Positions 1 to 7,833 of a DNA stretch of 64,000 nt are shown here, piece by piece; position 1 is the first letter of the stretch, and every line of letters starts with the position of its first letter. Source of the stretch: Streptomyces sedi (GTDB taxonomy: Bacteria; Actinomycetota; Actinomycetes; Streptomycetales; Streptomycetaceae); the NCBI RefSeq assembly GCF_006335015.1, contig NZ_VDGT01000001.1, positions 1 through 64,000 of the forward strand, given 5' to 3'. Under the pieces are notes generated by a model. It had not been told where the DNA came from. It was given only the letters and a program-made list of their open reading frames with translations, and did not search any database. The translations under genes and the position numbers were made by a program.

Positions 1-851
1 CCGAGGAAGCCGAACGGCTCCGCACCGAGGCCGAAGCAGTACTCGACGGCGCCCGCGAGGACGCCTCCCGCCGCCGCACCGAGGCAGCCGAACAGGCCGA
101 CCAACTGATCGCCGGCGCCACCGAGGAGTCGCAGCGACTGACCACCGAGGCGGAGAAGCGGGCCGACGGCATGGTCTCGGCCGCCCGCAAGGAGTCCGAC
201 CGCCTGCTGGCGGAGGCGAAGGCGAACGGCCAGGAGACGGTGGAACGCGCCCGCGCGGACGCCAACACGCTGCTGGAGGAGGCCCGTCGGGACGCCGCGG
301 CGATCCGGGGGCGCGCCGAGGAGCTGCGCACGCGGGTCGAGTCCGAGGTCGAGGAGCTGCACGACCGGGCCAGGCGGGAGTCCGCCGAGCAGGCCAGGGC
401 GGCGGGCGAGCGGGTCGACAAGCTGATGCGCGCCGCCGAGGAGCAGCGCGAGGAGGCCAGGGAGGCCGCCGCCAAGATCACGGCGGACGCCAACGCCGAG
501 GCGGGCAAGGTCCGTGTCGCGGCCGTGCGCAAGGCCGAGGCGCTGCTGAAGGAGACGGAGCTACAGCGGACGGCGACCCTCGCCGAGGCGCGGGAGGCCC
601 GCGTCCAGGCCGAGCGGGAGGCGACCCGCATGGTCGAGGAGGGCAAGCGTGAGCTGGAGCAGCTGGCCCGCAGGCGTGAGGACATCAACGCCGAGATCTC
701 CCGCGTGCAGGACGTCCTGGAGGCGTTGGAGGGTTTCGAGGCGCCCAAGCCGTCCGGGTCCGCCAAGTCCGGCAAGGGGCAGCCCGGTTCGGTCACGGCC
801 ACCGCCGGCGCGGGCTCCGGGCGACCGGCGGGGAAGCGTCCCGGCGCCTGA
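1..851 (+). CDS. scy: Polar coiled-coil protein Scy-like, C-terminal part (5' end outside window)
   Basis: The reading frame is open from base 3 and ends at TGA 849-851, so about 282 residues of the C-terminus are visible. They are almost wholly charged Ala/Glu/Arg heptad-type coiled coil, ending in a short Gly/Ala/Pro/Lys-rich tail. The downstream neighbour is filP, and a very long coiled-coil gene just before filP on the same strand is the arrangement of scy. In Streptomyces, Scy is a cytoskeletal scaffold of the hyphal tip that recruits DivIVA and FilP. Identity rests on composition and neighbourhood, because the N-terminus and the full repeat pattern are off the edge. A perfect stem-loop follows the stop codon. 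Confidence 0.75.
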   Translation, partial: EEAERLRTEAEAVLDGAREDASRRRTEAAEQADQLIAGATEESQRLTTEAEKRADGMVSAARKESDRLLAEAKANGQETVERARADANTLLEEARRDAAAIRGRAEELRTRVESEVEELHDRARRESAEQARAAGERVDKLMRAAEEQREEAREAAAKITADANAEAGKVRVAAVRKAEALLKETELQRTATLAEAREARVQAEREATRMVEEGKRELEQLARRREDINAEISRVQDVLEALEGFEAPKPSGSAKSGKGQPGSVTATAGAGSGRPAGKRPGA

Positions 852-873
852 GTCGCACGCGCGTGCGTGCGAC
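852..873 (+). terminator. Stem-loop directly after scy
   Basis: A perfect 9-bp inverted repeat (852-860 with 865-873) has a 4-nt loop and starts at the first base after the stop codon. There is no T run, which is usual for terminators in this GC range. The rest of the 240-nt gap before filP shows no gene; it probably holds the filP promoter, but I see no convincing -35/-10 pair. Confidence 0.5.
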
Positions 874-1091
874 CCACCGTCACGATGGGCGGAAGCGGCG
901 AACATTCTCCACAGAGTGTTGAGATCCGCTCGAAGACACGCCGTTATGCCCCCTAGGATGAAGCCTCCGAGGCACGCACCCCGTTCCGAATCGACCGATG
1001 TTTCACCTTGGTTGGGAGCCAGGACCTCGAAGCGCAGAACGCCAAGCCCCGATCCCCTACTCACTCACCCGTCTGAATCGACAGGAACCCC

Positions 1092-2042
1092 ATGAGCGAC
1101 ACTTCCTCTTCCCCATTCGGCTTCGAGCTCGTTCGGCGTGGCTACGACCGCGGGCAGGTGGAGGACCGCATCTCCAAGCTCGTCGCGGATCGCGACGGCG
1201 CGTTGGCGCGCATCACCTCCCTGGAGAAGCGGATCGAGGAACTGCACCTCGAAACCCAGAACGCCCAGGCCCAGATCACCGACTCCGAGCCCTCCTACGC
1301 CGGTCTCGGCGCGCGCGTCGAGAAGATCCTCCGCCTCGCCGAGGAGGAGGCGAAGGATCTGCGCGACGAGGCCCGCAGGTGGGCCGAGCAGCACCGTGAG
1401 CTGGCCGAGGGCGCGGCCCAGCAGGTCCGGAACGACGCCGAGGCGTACGCGGCCGAGCGCAAGGCCAAGGCCGAGGAGGACGGCGCCCGGATCGTCGAGA
1501 AGGCCGAGGGCGAGGCGACGGTGACCCGCGCCGACGCCGAGAAGGACGCCCAGGCCAAGCGCGAGGAGGCGGACGCCCTCTTCGAGGACACCCGAGCCAA
1601 GGCGGCGCAGGCCGCGGCCGACTTCGAGACCAACCTGGCCAAGCGTCGGGAGCAGTCGGAGCGCGACCTGGCCTCGCGTCAGGCCAAGGCCGAGAAGCGG
1701 CTGGCGGAGATCGAGCACCGTGCCGAGCAGCTGCGCCTGGAGGCGGAGAAGCTCCGCACGGACGCCGAGCGTCGGGCCCGCCAGACGGTGGAGACGGCGC
1801 AGCGTCAGGCCGAGGACATCGTGGCGGACGCCAACGCCAAGGCCGACCGCATCCGCAGCGAGTCCGAGCGCGAGCTGGCCGCCCTGACCAACCGCAGGGA
1901 CAGCATCAACGCCCAGCTGACCAACGTCCGCGAGATGCTGGCCACGCTGACCGGCGCCCAGGTGGCCGCCGCGACGCTGGGCGACACGGACGACGGTGAC
2001 GAGGGGCTGAGCCAGGGCGTTCCCGCCCAGCAGTCCCGCTGA
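1092..2042 (+). CDS. filP: FilP, intermediate-filament-like cytoskeletal coiled-coil protein
   Basis: The protein has 316 residues. It opens with a short non-coiled segment containing FGFELVRRGYDRGQVEDRI (about residues 9-27), typical of the Streptomyces FilP/'cellulose-binding protein' family. Almost continuous Ala/Glu/Lys/Arg coiled coil then runs to about residue 290, followed by an acidic/polar tail. In S. coelicolor, FilP is about 310 residues, self-assembles into filaments that stiffen hyphae, and depends on Scy and DivIVA for its subapical location. The ATG at 1092 gives the family N-terminus. A strong hairpin follows the stop. No membrane segment or catalytic motif is seen. Confidence 0.9.
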   Translation: MSDTSSSPFGFELVRRGYDRGQVEDRISKLVADRDGALARITSLEKRIEELHLETQNAQAQITDSEPSYAGLGARVEKILRLAEEEAKDLRDEARRWAEQHRELAEGAAQQVRNDAEAYAAERKAKAEEDGARIVEKAEGEATVTRADAEKDAQAKREEADALFEDTRAKAAQAAADFETNLAKRREQSERDLASRQAKAEKRLAEIEHRAEQLRLEAEKLRTDAERRARQTVETAQRQAEDIVADANAKADRIRSESERELAALTNRRDSINAQLTNVREMLATLTGAQVAAATLGDTDDGDEGLSQGVPAQQSR

Positions 2043-2059
2043 GCCGCCGCTCACTCCAA

Positions 2060-2104
2060 CGGGCCAGGGCCCGCCGCCGTCCACGGGCGGCGGGCCCTGG
2101 CCCG
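2060..2104 (+). terminator. Intrinsic-terminator-like hairpin after filP
   Basis: A perfect 19-bp stem (2060-2078 with 2086-2104) encloses a 7-nt loop and lies 18 bases after the filP stop. It separates filP from the ABC transporter that starts about 11-17 bases further on. There is no poly-T tail. Confidence 0.75.
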
Positions 2105-2114
2105 TCTTAGCGTC

Positions 2115-3053
2115 GTGGACATGATCGAGCTGTCGGGAGTGACCAAGCGGTACGGACTCAAGACGGCGGTGCGGGAGCTGACCTGTGTGATCAGACCTGG
2201 TCTGGTCACGGGCTTCCTCGGCCCCAACGGCGCCGGCAAGTCCACCACGATGCGGATGATCCTCGGCCTGGACCGGCCCACGGCCGGCCGCGCCCTGGTC
2301 GAGGGGCGGCCTTACGCGCTGCTGAGGGATCCGTTGACGGTGGTCGGCGCACTGCTGGAGGCCAGATCCGTCCATCCGGGGCGGACCGCCTACCACCATC
2401 TGCTGTGCCTGGCGCAGAGCAACGGCATCCCCAGACGGCGGGTGGGCGAGGTGCTCGACCTGGTGGGGCTCGGCGCGGTCGGCGCGCGGCGCCCCAAGGG
2501 CTTCTCGCTGGGCATGGGCCAACGCCTCGGTATCGCGAGCGCGTTGCTCGGCGATCCGCGCATTCTGATCTTCGACGAGCCGGTGAACGGACTCGACCCC
2601 GAGGGCATTCACTGGGTTCGGAATCTGATCAGGAGACTGGCGTCCGAAGGTCGAACTGTCTTTGTGTCGAGCCATTTGATGAGCGAAATGGCTCTGACCG
2701 CCGATCATTTGATCGTGATCGGGCAGGGGCAGCTGTTGGCCGACACCTCGATGGCCGGCTTTATCGAGGAGAACGCGCGTTCCTACACCCGCGTCCGCTC
2801 CCCGGACCGGGAGAAGCTGCTCGACGCGCTCTCCCACGCCGGGCTCGACGCGGCGCCCTCCGGGGCGCCGGGCGCCGAGGGCGCGTGGGAGCTGGAGGGC
2901 GACCGGACCGCGGTGGTCGGCGAACTGGCCGCCGAACGCCGCCTGGTCCTCCACGAGCTCGGCCACCACCGGGCGTCGCTCGAAGAGGCGTTCATGCGGC
3001 TGACCAGCCAGTCCGTCGAGTACCAGGCGCATGTCGGCGCCGAGGAGGGCTGA
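2115..3053 (+). CDS. ABC transporter ATP-binding subunit (BcrA-like, exporter copy 1)
   Basis: The protein has 312 residues. Walker A GPNGAGKST lies near residues 36-44, the signature loop is the LGMGQR variant of LSGGQ, Walker B is ILIFDEPVNGLDPEG, and the switch His is in VFVSSHL. This set is typical of the BcrA/DrrA-type ATPases that drive two-component ABC-2 exporters of peptides and drugs. The start may be GTG 2115 or ATG 2121; neither has a clear ribosome-binding site, and the filP terminator ends only 10-16 bases before, so translation may be leaderless. The permease gene follows after 3 bases, so the two are one transcription unit. A second, closely similar ATPase begins at 5023. The substrate is unknown. 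Confidence 0.85.
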   Translation: MDMIELSGVTKRYGLKTAVRELTCVIRPGLVTGFLGPNGAGKSTTMRMILGLDRPTAGRALVEGRPYALLRDPLTVVGALLEARSVHPGRTAYHHLLCLAQSNGIPRRRVGEVLDLVGLGAVGARRPKGFSLGMGQRLGIASALLGDPRILIFDEPVNGLDPEGIHWVRNLIRRLASEGRTVFVSSHLMSEMALTADHLIVIGQGQLLADTSMAGFIEENARSYTRVRSPDREKLLDALSHAGLDAAPSGAPGAEGAWELEGDRTAVVGELAAERRLVLHELGHHRASLEEAFMRLTSQSVEYQAHVGAEEG

Positions 3054-3056
3054 ACG

Positions 3057-3824
3057 GTGTCCCCCATGCCCCGGGTCCTGCTCTCGGAGTGGACCAAGAT
3101 CCGCACCGTCCGTGCCACGCTCTGGACCCTGGTCAGCGCGCTGCTGGTCACCGTGGTGCTGGGCGTGCTGATCAGCGTGCTGCTCAACAACACCTTCGAC
3201 GACCTCTCCCGCGAGGACCGGGCGACCTTCGACCCCACCTTCATCAGCTTCTCCGGCACCCAGCTGGGGCAGCTGGCGATGATCGCGTTCGGCATCCTGG
3301 TCGTCGCCAACGAGTACAGCACCGGCATGATCCGCTCCTCCCTGTCGGCGGTGCCGGTGCGCGGTCAACTCCTCGCCGCCAAGCTGGCGGTGGCCACCGC
3401 GCTGGCGCTGGCGGTCGGGATGGTGACCAGCTTCGCCTCGTTCCTGCTGGGCCAGCTGGCGCTGGGCGACCACCGCACCGACCTCTCCGAGCCTGGCGTG
3501 CTGCGCGCGGTCTTCGGCACCGGCCTCTACATGGGGCTGATCGCGCTCTTCGCGATGGGGCTGACCTGGGTGCTGCGCAGCCCGCTGCTCTCCTTCGGGG
3601 TGCAGATCCCGTTCTTCTTCATGATCTCCAACATCCTGGCCAACGTTCCGGCGACCGAGAAGATCGGCCAGTACCTCCCCGACCAGGCGGGCTCCCGCGC
3701 GATGGCGGTCGTCGACACCGGCGACTGGCCCTACGGCCCCTGGACCGGCCTGCTCATCATGCTCGCCTGGGTCGCCGCCGCCGTCCTCGCCGGCTGGCTC
3801 GTCCTCCGCCACCGCGACGCCTGA
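3057..3824 (+). CDS. ABC-2 type permease (exporter copy 1)
   Basis: This 255-residue integral membrane protein has about six hydrophobic segments and starts with a short cytoplasmic stretch, LLSEWTKIRTVRATLWTL, that recurs nearly unchanged in the permease of the second exporter (6138-7205). It is the membrane partner of the ATPase encoded 3 bases upstream. The GTG start at 3057 fits the coupled spacing. Fold and pairing indicate export; nothing in the sequence names the substrate. The unit ends with a strong hairpin at 3842-3885. Confidence 0.85.
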   Translation: MSPMPRVLLSEWTKIRTVRATLWTLVSALLVTVVLGVLISVLLNNTFDDLSREDRATFDPTFISFSGTQLGQLAMIAFGILVVANEYSTGMIRSSLSAVPVRGQLLAAKLAVATALALAVGMVTSFASFLLGQLALGDHRTDLSEPGVLRAVFGTGLYMGLIALFAMGLTWVLRSPLLSFGVQIPFFFMISNILANVPATEKIGQYLPDQAGSRAMAVVDTGDWPYGPWTGLLIMLAWVAAAVLAGWLVLRHRDA

Positions 3825-3841
3825 CCACACCGTCCCGCGAG

Positions 3842-3885
3842 TCCCCTCCCTGCCGGAGCCCCGAGTCGCCCCGGCAGGGCGGGGA
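3842..3885 (+). terminator. Hairpin ending the first ABC exporter unit
   Basis: A 15-bp stem (3842-3856 with 3871-3885) with one mismatch and a 14-nt loop follows the permease stop by 17 bases. It isolates the exporter from the two-gene cassette that follows. Confidence 0.6.
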
Positions 3886-3980
3886 TTGACGTGCGACTCC
3901 GCAGCGCCACGTGGCCCGACGAACACTCACCGTACGACTTCGCCGTGTAGCATGACGCATACAGTGCGAGAGGGGGACCC

Positions 3981-4409
3981 TTGGCCAACAACGGCGGCAA
4001 AGGGCGCAAGTTGGCAAACATGGGCGTCGCGCCGAAGCCCCCTCTCTACTCGCCTCCAACCGTTCCGCCCGCGGACGAAGTCGACTACGCGATGGACCTC
4101 GACGGTGAGAACAAGCTCTACGTTCGCCTGAGGACGTACCGCGGGCGCATCGTCGACTTCGCGATCATGCAGCGGACCCTGTTGTACGAACGCTGGGAGG
4201 AGATCGCCCGGATCGACTGCTGCGGCGGGACGATCCACCGGCACCTCTTCAGCCGGGACGGAGAGATCCTGCTCGACCACGACCTGATCCGTGACATACC
4301 TCATGGTGAAGGTTCGTGGGCCGTGGTGGACGATGGATACCTACCCGCCCTCGACGAACTGCAAGAGCGCTGGGAGAGCAACCTACGGAGGTGGCGAGAT
4401 GGCCGGTAG
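3981..4409 (+). CDS. Unrecognised small protein, first gene of a two-gene cassette
   Basis: The protein has 142 residues. The TTG start at 3981 is favoured because a purine-rich GAGAGGGGG ends 5 bases before it; an in-frame ATG at 4020 would remove 13 residues and has no ribosome-binding site. The first 35 residues are Lys/Pro-rich and probably disordered. The rest is a compact alpha/beta-looking domain with VRLRTYRGRIVDFAI and a GTIHRHLF segment (His-x-His). There is no signal peptide or membrane segment. The gene overlaps the next one by 11 bases, so they are translated together. Codons end in A/T more often than in the flanking ABC genes, hinting at acquisition. The overall shape reminds me of the DUF7718-type small proteins, but I cannot confirm a family or function. 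Confidence 0.6.
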   Translation: MANNGGKGRKLANMGVAPKPPLYSPPTVPPADEVDYAMDLDGENKLYVRLRTYRGRIVDFAIMQRTLLYERWEEIARIDCCGGTIHRHLFSRDGEILLDHDLIRDIPHGEGSWAVVDDGYLPALDELQERWESNLRRWRDGR

Positions 4410-4812
4410 CGCCGATCTGCGCAAGAAGGCGGCGTTCGCCGTCGCGCGTGATCTCGCCAGGCCGGAGACACGCGAGCTGTTCGCCGACAACGGCTTCCCG
4501 TCCCAGTCCAACATCATCGTGACGCTGGAGTCCGACACCGTTGAAGAGGTGTTCGACCGCGTCCGACGCGACGCGCCCCCTGTCACGGTAGCGATCTACT
4601 GGCCTGCCACGGAACGACTTGAGTACACGAGCTTCAGGCCGGGCGACCAACTCGGCGACCGCGTCGCCGGCACGGAGGACGTGGGAGCCACGGCGACGAT
4701 CGGAATGCTCTTCGACCACGTCGAGAGGCAGGACACCCACGGCTTCCGCTTCAACCTCGTGTGGGAGCGGCCCGCCATGAAGGTCGCACGCTTCGAGTCG
4801 GCGCTGCGCTGA
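4399..4812 (+). CDS. Unrecognised small protein, second gene of the cassette
   Basis: The protein has 137 residues. The ATG at 4399 has a good GGAGG 7 bases upstream, inside the end of the preceding gene (11-base overlap). The predicted protein is soluble, with an N-terminal Ala/Lys/Arg helix, then strand-rich segments (SNIIVTLESDTVEEVF, VTVAIYWPATERLEYTSF) and no Cys or metal motif. Tight coupling of two small proteins with somewhat lower GC resembles a toxin-antitoxin or other defence pair in format only; no toxin or antitoxin motif is visible. It lies between two paralogous exporters, suggesting insertion at, or retention with, the duplication. Confidence 0.6.
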   Translation: MAGSADLRKKAAFAVARDLARPETRELFADNGFPSQSNIIVTLESDTVEEVFDRVRRDAPPVTVAIYWPATERLEYTSFRPGDQLGDRVAGTEDVGATATIGMLFDHVERQDTHGFRFNLVWERPAMKVARFESALR

Positions 4813-4843
4813 CGCCGGACGGCACACGCACGGCCGTCGACCA

Positions 4844-4873
4844 GCCCGGGTAGGACGACGTTCCCACCCGGGC
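4844..4873 (+). terminator. Weak hairpin after the two-gene cassette
   Basis: An 8-bp perfect stem (4844-4851 with 4866-4873) with a 14-nt loop lies 31 bases after the stop of the second cassette gene. It is shorter than the other terminators here. Confidence 0.4.
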
Positions 4874-4906
4874 CGTCGTACGTAAAGGCGGGTTTCCTCG
4901 GTGAGT

Positions 4907-4934
4907 TTGTGTACTCGTGAGCCTTTGATAATAG
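4907..4934 (+). promoter_or_regulatory. Sigma70-like promoter for the second ABC exporter
   Basis: TTGTGT (4907-4912), a 16-base spacer and TAATAG (4929-4934) form a plausible -35/-10 pair in an unusually AT-rich patch. The predicted transcript would start near 4941, about 80 bases before the ATP-binding gene at 5023. Confidence 0.5.
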
Positions 4935-5022
4935 GGTCAGCCGAACGGGGGCGAGGCGTGGTTCTGCGTCGGGCCCCGGTGAGTGAACCCGAGACGGATC
5001 CCGAGACGCACTGGATGACAGG

Positions 5023-6141
5023 ATGATCGAGGCAACCGGCCTGACCAAGAGCTACGGCTCGAAGACGGCCGTCTACAACCTGAGCTTCCGGGTGCTTCCC
5101 GGCAAGGTCACCGGGTTTCTCGGCCCCAACGGCGCCGGGAAGTCGACCACGATGCGGATGATCCTGGGTCTGGACGCCCCCACCGACGGGTCGGTCACCA
5201 TCGGCGGCCACCAGTACCGGGAGCTTCCCAACGCCCCGCGGCTGGTCGGGGCGTTGCTGGACGCCAACGCCAAGCACGGGGGGCGCAGCGCGCGGGCCCA
5301 TCTGCTGTGTCTGGCGCAGCTCTCGGGGATTCCGGCGCGGCGCGTCGACGAGGTGCTGGACGTGGTGGGGCTGACGCAGGTGGCCCGGAAGCGTTCCAAG
5401 GGCTTCTCGCTGGGCATGGGCCAGCGACTGGGCATCGCCGCGGCCCTGTTGGGCGACCCCCAGGTGCTGCTCTTCGACGAGCCGGTCAACGGGCTCGACC
5501 CGGAGGGCATCCGCTGGGTGCGCGAGTTGATGCGGAGGTTGGCGAGTGAGGGACGGACGGTGTTCGTCTCCAGTCACCTGATGAGCGAGATGGCTCAGAC
5601 CGCCGACCATCTGATCGTGATCGGTCGGGGCCAGCTGATGGCGGACCTGCCGGTGCGCGCGTTCATCGAGCAGAACTCCACCGGCTTCGCGCGCCTGCGC
5701 ACGCCCGACGGGGACGAGGCGGGGCGCGAGAAGCTGGTGCGGGTGCTGGCCGAGGCCGGCGGCCAGGTCCAGGCCGAGCCCGAGGGGACGCTCAAGGTGA
5801 CGGGCGTCGAGCTGCCGCGCATCAGCGAGTTGGCGCACGCGGCCGACGTGCGGCTGTGGGAGCTGTCGCCGCACCACGCCTCGCTGGAGGAGGCGTACAT
5901 GCGGATGACGCAGGGCGCGGTCGACTACCGCTCCAGCGAGGACCAGCGTTCCGGGCTCCAGGGGCCGCCGCAGCAGGCGCCGGGCGGCTGGCAGCAGCCG
6001 GTGGGGCCGCAGGGCGGCTACGCCCCGCCGCCACCGGGCGCCGGCTTCGGCGCGCCCCCGCCGGCGCACGCCGCCCCGCCGCACCCGCCGCACGCCGCCC
6101 ACCAGGCCGCCGCCCCGTACCGCCCCGAGGACGCCCGATGA
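5023..6141 (+). CDS. ABC transporter ATP-binding subunit (exporter copy 2) with Pro-rich tail
   Basis: The protein has 372 residues and is a paralogue of the ATPase at 2115: Walker A GPNGAGKST near residues 34-42, signature LGMGQR, Walker B LLFDEPVNGLDPEG and the same VFVSSHLMSEMA switch region. Unlike copy 1, it carries about 65 extra C-terminal residues rich in Pro, Gly, Gln, Ala and His, probably disordered. The permease gene overlaps it by 4 bases (ATGA), so the two are translationally coupled. The permease N-terminus continues the same kind of Pro/Gln-rich sequence, so both subunits present low-complexity cytoplasmic tails. The substrate is unknown. Confidence 0.85.
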   Translation: MIEATGLTKSYGSKTAVYNLSFRVLPGKVTGFLGPNGAGKSTTMRMILGLDAPTDGSVTIGGHQYRELPNAPRLVGALLDANAKHGGRSARAHLLCLAQLSGIPARRVDEVLDVVGLTQVARKRSKGFSLGMGQRLGIAAALLGDPQVLLFDEPVNGLDPEGIRWVRELMRRLASEGRTVFVSSHLMSEMAQTADHLIVIGRGQLMADLPVRAFIEQNSTGFARLRTPDGDEAGREKLVRVLAEAGGQVQAEPEGTLKVTGVELPRISELAHAADVRLWELSPHHASLEEAYMRMTQGAVDYRSSEDQRSGLQGPPQQAPGGWQQPVGPQGGYAPPPPGAGFGAPPPAHAAPPHPPHAAHQAAAPYRPEDAR

Positions 6142-7205
6142 CGACTCCCCCGCCGCCCCCGCACGTTCCCCAGCAGCAGCCCGGTCCGCCCCCGCACACG
6201 CCGCAGCCACCGCCGCAGGCCGACGCGGGGCAGCAGCCGTTCCCTCCGCAGGCGCCGCCGCAGGCTTACGCGCAGCAGCAGCCGTTCCCGCCGCAGCAGG
6301 TTCCCGGGCAGCGGCAGCAGGAGCCGGGGCACGCGGGGCCGCCGCAGCAGGCGCCGGTGGTCGCCTCGTCGCTCCCGATGGTGAACACGCATATCGGACA
6401 CGCGCTGCTGTCCGAGTGGACGAAGATCCGCACCGTGCGTTCCACGGTCTGGACGTTGGCGCTGACCGTGCTGCTGACGGTCGGCATCGGGTTGATCTTC
6501 GCCGCGGCGCTGAGCGGCGAGGACTTCGTGGGGATGCCGCTGCTGGGCGGCGGGTTCTTCGGCCTGATGTTCGGCCAGCTCTGTGTGATCAGCCTCGGGG
6601 CGCTCGTGATCACCTCCGAGTACGGCACGGGCATGATCCGGACCACGCTGACCGCCAGCCCCCGGCGTGCCCGGGTGCTGATCGCCAAGGGGCTGGTGTT
6701 CTTCTCGCTCTCCTTCGCCGTCACGCTGGCCGCGACCGCGCTGACCGCGCTGATCCACTCCTCGATGCTGGGCGACCAGACCGTCCCCGTGTACGAGTAC
6801 GACAACCCCGACATGGAGGGGTCGATCGAGAACGGCGAGATCGTCGCCTCAAGCGGCCACTGGGTCGACGCGACCGTGGGCGCCTCGCTGTACGTGGCGC
6901 TGCTCGGTCTGTTGGCGCTGGCCGTCGGCGCGCTGCTGCGGCACTCGGCCGGGGCGATCAGCACCATGCTGGGCGTGGTGCTGGTGCCGCTGATCGCCGC
7001 GCTGTTCATGGTCGGCGAGAGCCTGGCGGACCTGCGGGAGGCGCTGATCGAGTACTCGCCGTTGAACGGGCTGGCGACGATGTTCCACATCCCGATGACC
7101 GGCGAGACGACGGACTCCGGCTGGCCGCTGCTGGGGCTGCTGGCCGCGGTGACGGCCGGCGCGACGATCGCCGCGGTGGCGCGGCTGACCACCACCGACG
7201 TCTGA
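6138..7205 (+). CDS. ABC-2 type permease (exporter copy 2) with Pro/Gln-rich N-terminus
   Basis: The protein has 355 residues. The ATG at 6138 overlaps the preceding stop (ATGA). The first 85 or so residues are a Pro/Gln low-complexity stretch with repeated QQPFPPQ units. The segment LLSEWTKIRTVRSTVWTLAL follows, matching the start of the copy-1 permease, and then about six membrane segments. The extension is probably cytoplasmic because it precedes the first membrane helix of an ABC-2 permease. It is the partner of the ATPase upstream. A hairpin follows the stop. Confidence 0.85.
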   Translation: MTTPPPPPHVPQQQPGPPPHTPQPPPQADAGQQPFPPQAPPQAYAQQQPFPPQQVPGQRQQEPGHAGPPQQAPVVASSLPMVNTHIGHALLSEWTKIRTVRSTVWTLALTVLLTVGIGLIFAAALSGEDFVGMPLLGGGFFGLMFGQLCVISLGALVITSEYGTGMIRTTLTASPRRARVLIAKGLVFFSLSFAVTLAATALTALIHSSMLGDQTVPVYEYDNPDMEGSIENGEIVASSGHWVDATVGASLYVALLGLLALAVGALLRHSAGAISTMLGVVLVPLIAALFMVGESLADLREALIEYSPLNGLATMFHIPMTGETTDSGWPLLGLLAAVTAGATIAAVARLTTTDV

Positions 7206-7218
7206 CGCGCGCGACCGG

Positions 7219-7236
7219 GCCGGTCGGGAGACCGGC
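7219..7236. terminator. Bidirectional stem-loop between convergent genes
   Basis: A perfect 7-bp stem (7219-7225 with 7230-7236) with a GGGA loop fills the space between the stop of the permease (+) and the stop of the small gene on the minus strand, which begins at 7237. It could serve both. Confidence 0.45.
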
Positions 7237-7557
7237 TCAGTAGCGCGGCGCGTTCCGGGACCGCGGGGGCCTCACGCCCCTGCGGTCTCTCGCGTTCCAG
7301 CAGGCACGGTGCCAGTGCCTGCGGTCCTCCACCGCGCCCATCCTCGGCCAGCTCACCACGTGCGGGACGCCCGGCGGGATCTCCTGGTCGCAGCCGGGGC
7401 AGCGGTAGTGCTTGGCCGCCGCGGCGCCGGTGACCCCGCGCACCACCCACTCCTCGCCGCGCCACTCGTCGGTGCGCTCCAGACCGTACTCGCGGGGACC
7501 CTCACCGCCCGTTGAGGGCTGCTGACGACCGCGGGGGCGGTTGCGACGGGGGGACAC
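7237..7557 (-). CDS. Small conserved protein with CPGC...HWHRAC metal-site-like motif
   Basis: The protein has 106 residues. A basic, disordered N-terminus (RRNRPRGRQQP) precedes a compact domain with CPGC at about 52-55 and HWHRACW at about 80-86. Two Cys plus His/His/Cys is the layout of a treble-clef or HNH-like zinc site. The family is common in Streptomyces, sits at this locus in S. coelicolor, and has been labelled 'ATP/GTP-binding' without support; no P-loop is visible. Zinc binding and nucleic-acid contact are inference. It is divergent from the LLM oxidoreductase at 7834. Confidence 0.7.
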   Translation of the reverse strand: MSPRRNRPRGRQQPSTGGEGPREYGLERTDEWRGEEWVVRGVTGAAAAKHYRCPGCDQEIPPGVPHVVSWPRMGAVEDRRHWHRACWNARDRRGVRPPRSRNAPRY

Positions 7558-7691
7558 GGAACACCTCGACCTGGCTCGGCGGTTCGGCTGGCGGGCACGG
7601 CCGGCCCCGCGGTCACACGCCGGAGGGCGCGGACGAGCACAGGAGGGCCGGGCGGCGCAAACGAGTTTACGCGGGGCCCTCGCCCGCCCTC

Positions 7692-7716
7692 CCGACGATC
7701 AATTGATGATCATCGG
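7692..7716. promoter_or_regulatory. Operator-like palindrome in the divergent intergenic region
   Basis: Two 10-bp arms (7692-7701 and 7707-7716) pair with one mismatch around ATTGA in an AT-rich island between genes on opposite strands (minus start 7557, plus start 7834). Its size and symmetry suit a dimeric repressor. No regulator is encoded next to it. Confidence 0.45.
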
Positions 7717-7734
7717 AAAAACCTGCCGCCGTCC

Positions 7735-7749
7735 CGTGCCTTTGGCACG
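7735..7749. repeat. Short perfect hairpin in the leader of the LLM gene
   Basis: A 6-bp perfect stem (7735-7740 with 7744-7749) with a TTT loop lies 85 bases before the LLM start. Its role is unclear. Confidence 0.3.
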
Positions 7750-7833
7750 TGTCACGCGTTAAGGCCCATGGGGACACCCGGAACCAGGCAGGTCACGGCG
7801 AGCCCGTCCGGGCGCGCGAGGAGGGCGGAAGCG

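Noticed and set aside
1065..3926. A 953-codon open frame on the minus strand
   Set aside because: It is antisense to filP and the ABC genes, which have clear family motifs. The translation is Gly/Arg/His/Gln-rich without motifs, as expected for a GC-rich shadow frame.
3981..4812. Calling the two-gene cassette a toxin-antitoxin system
   Set aside because: Only size and overlap support it. No RelE, PIN, HipA, MazF, Fic or DNA-binding antitoxin motif is visible.
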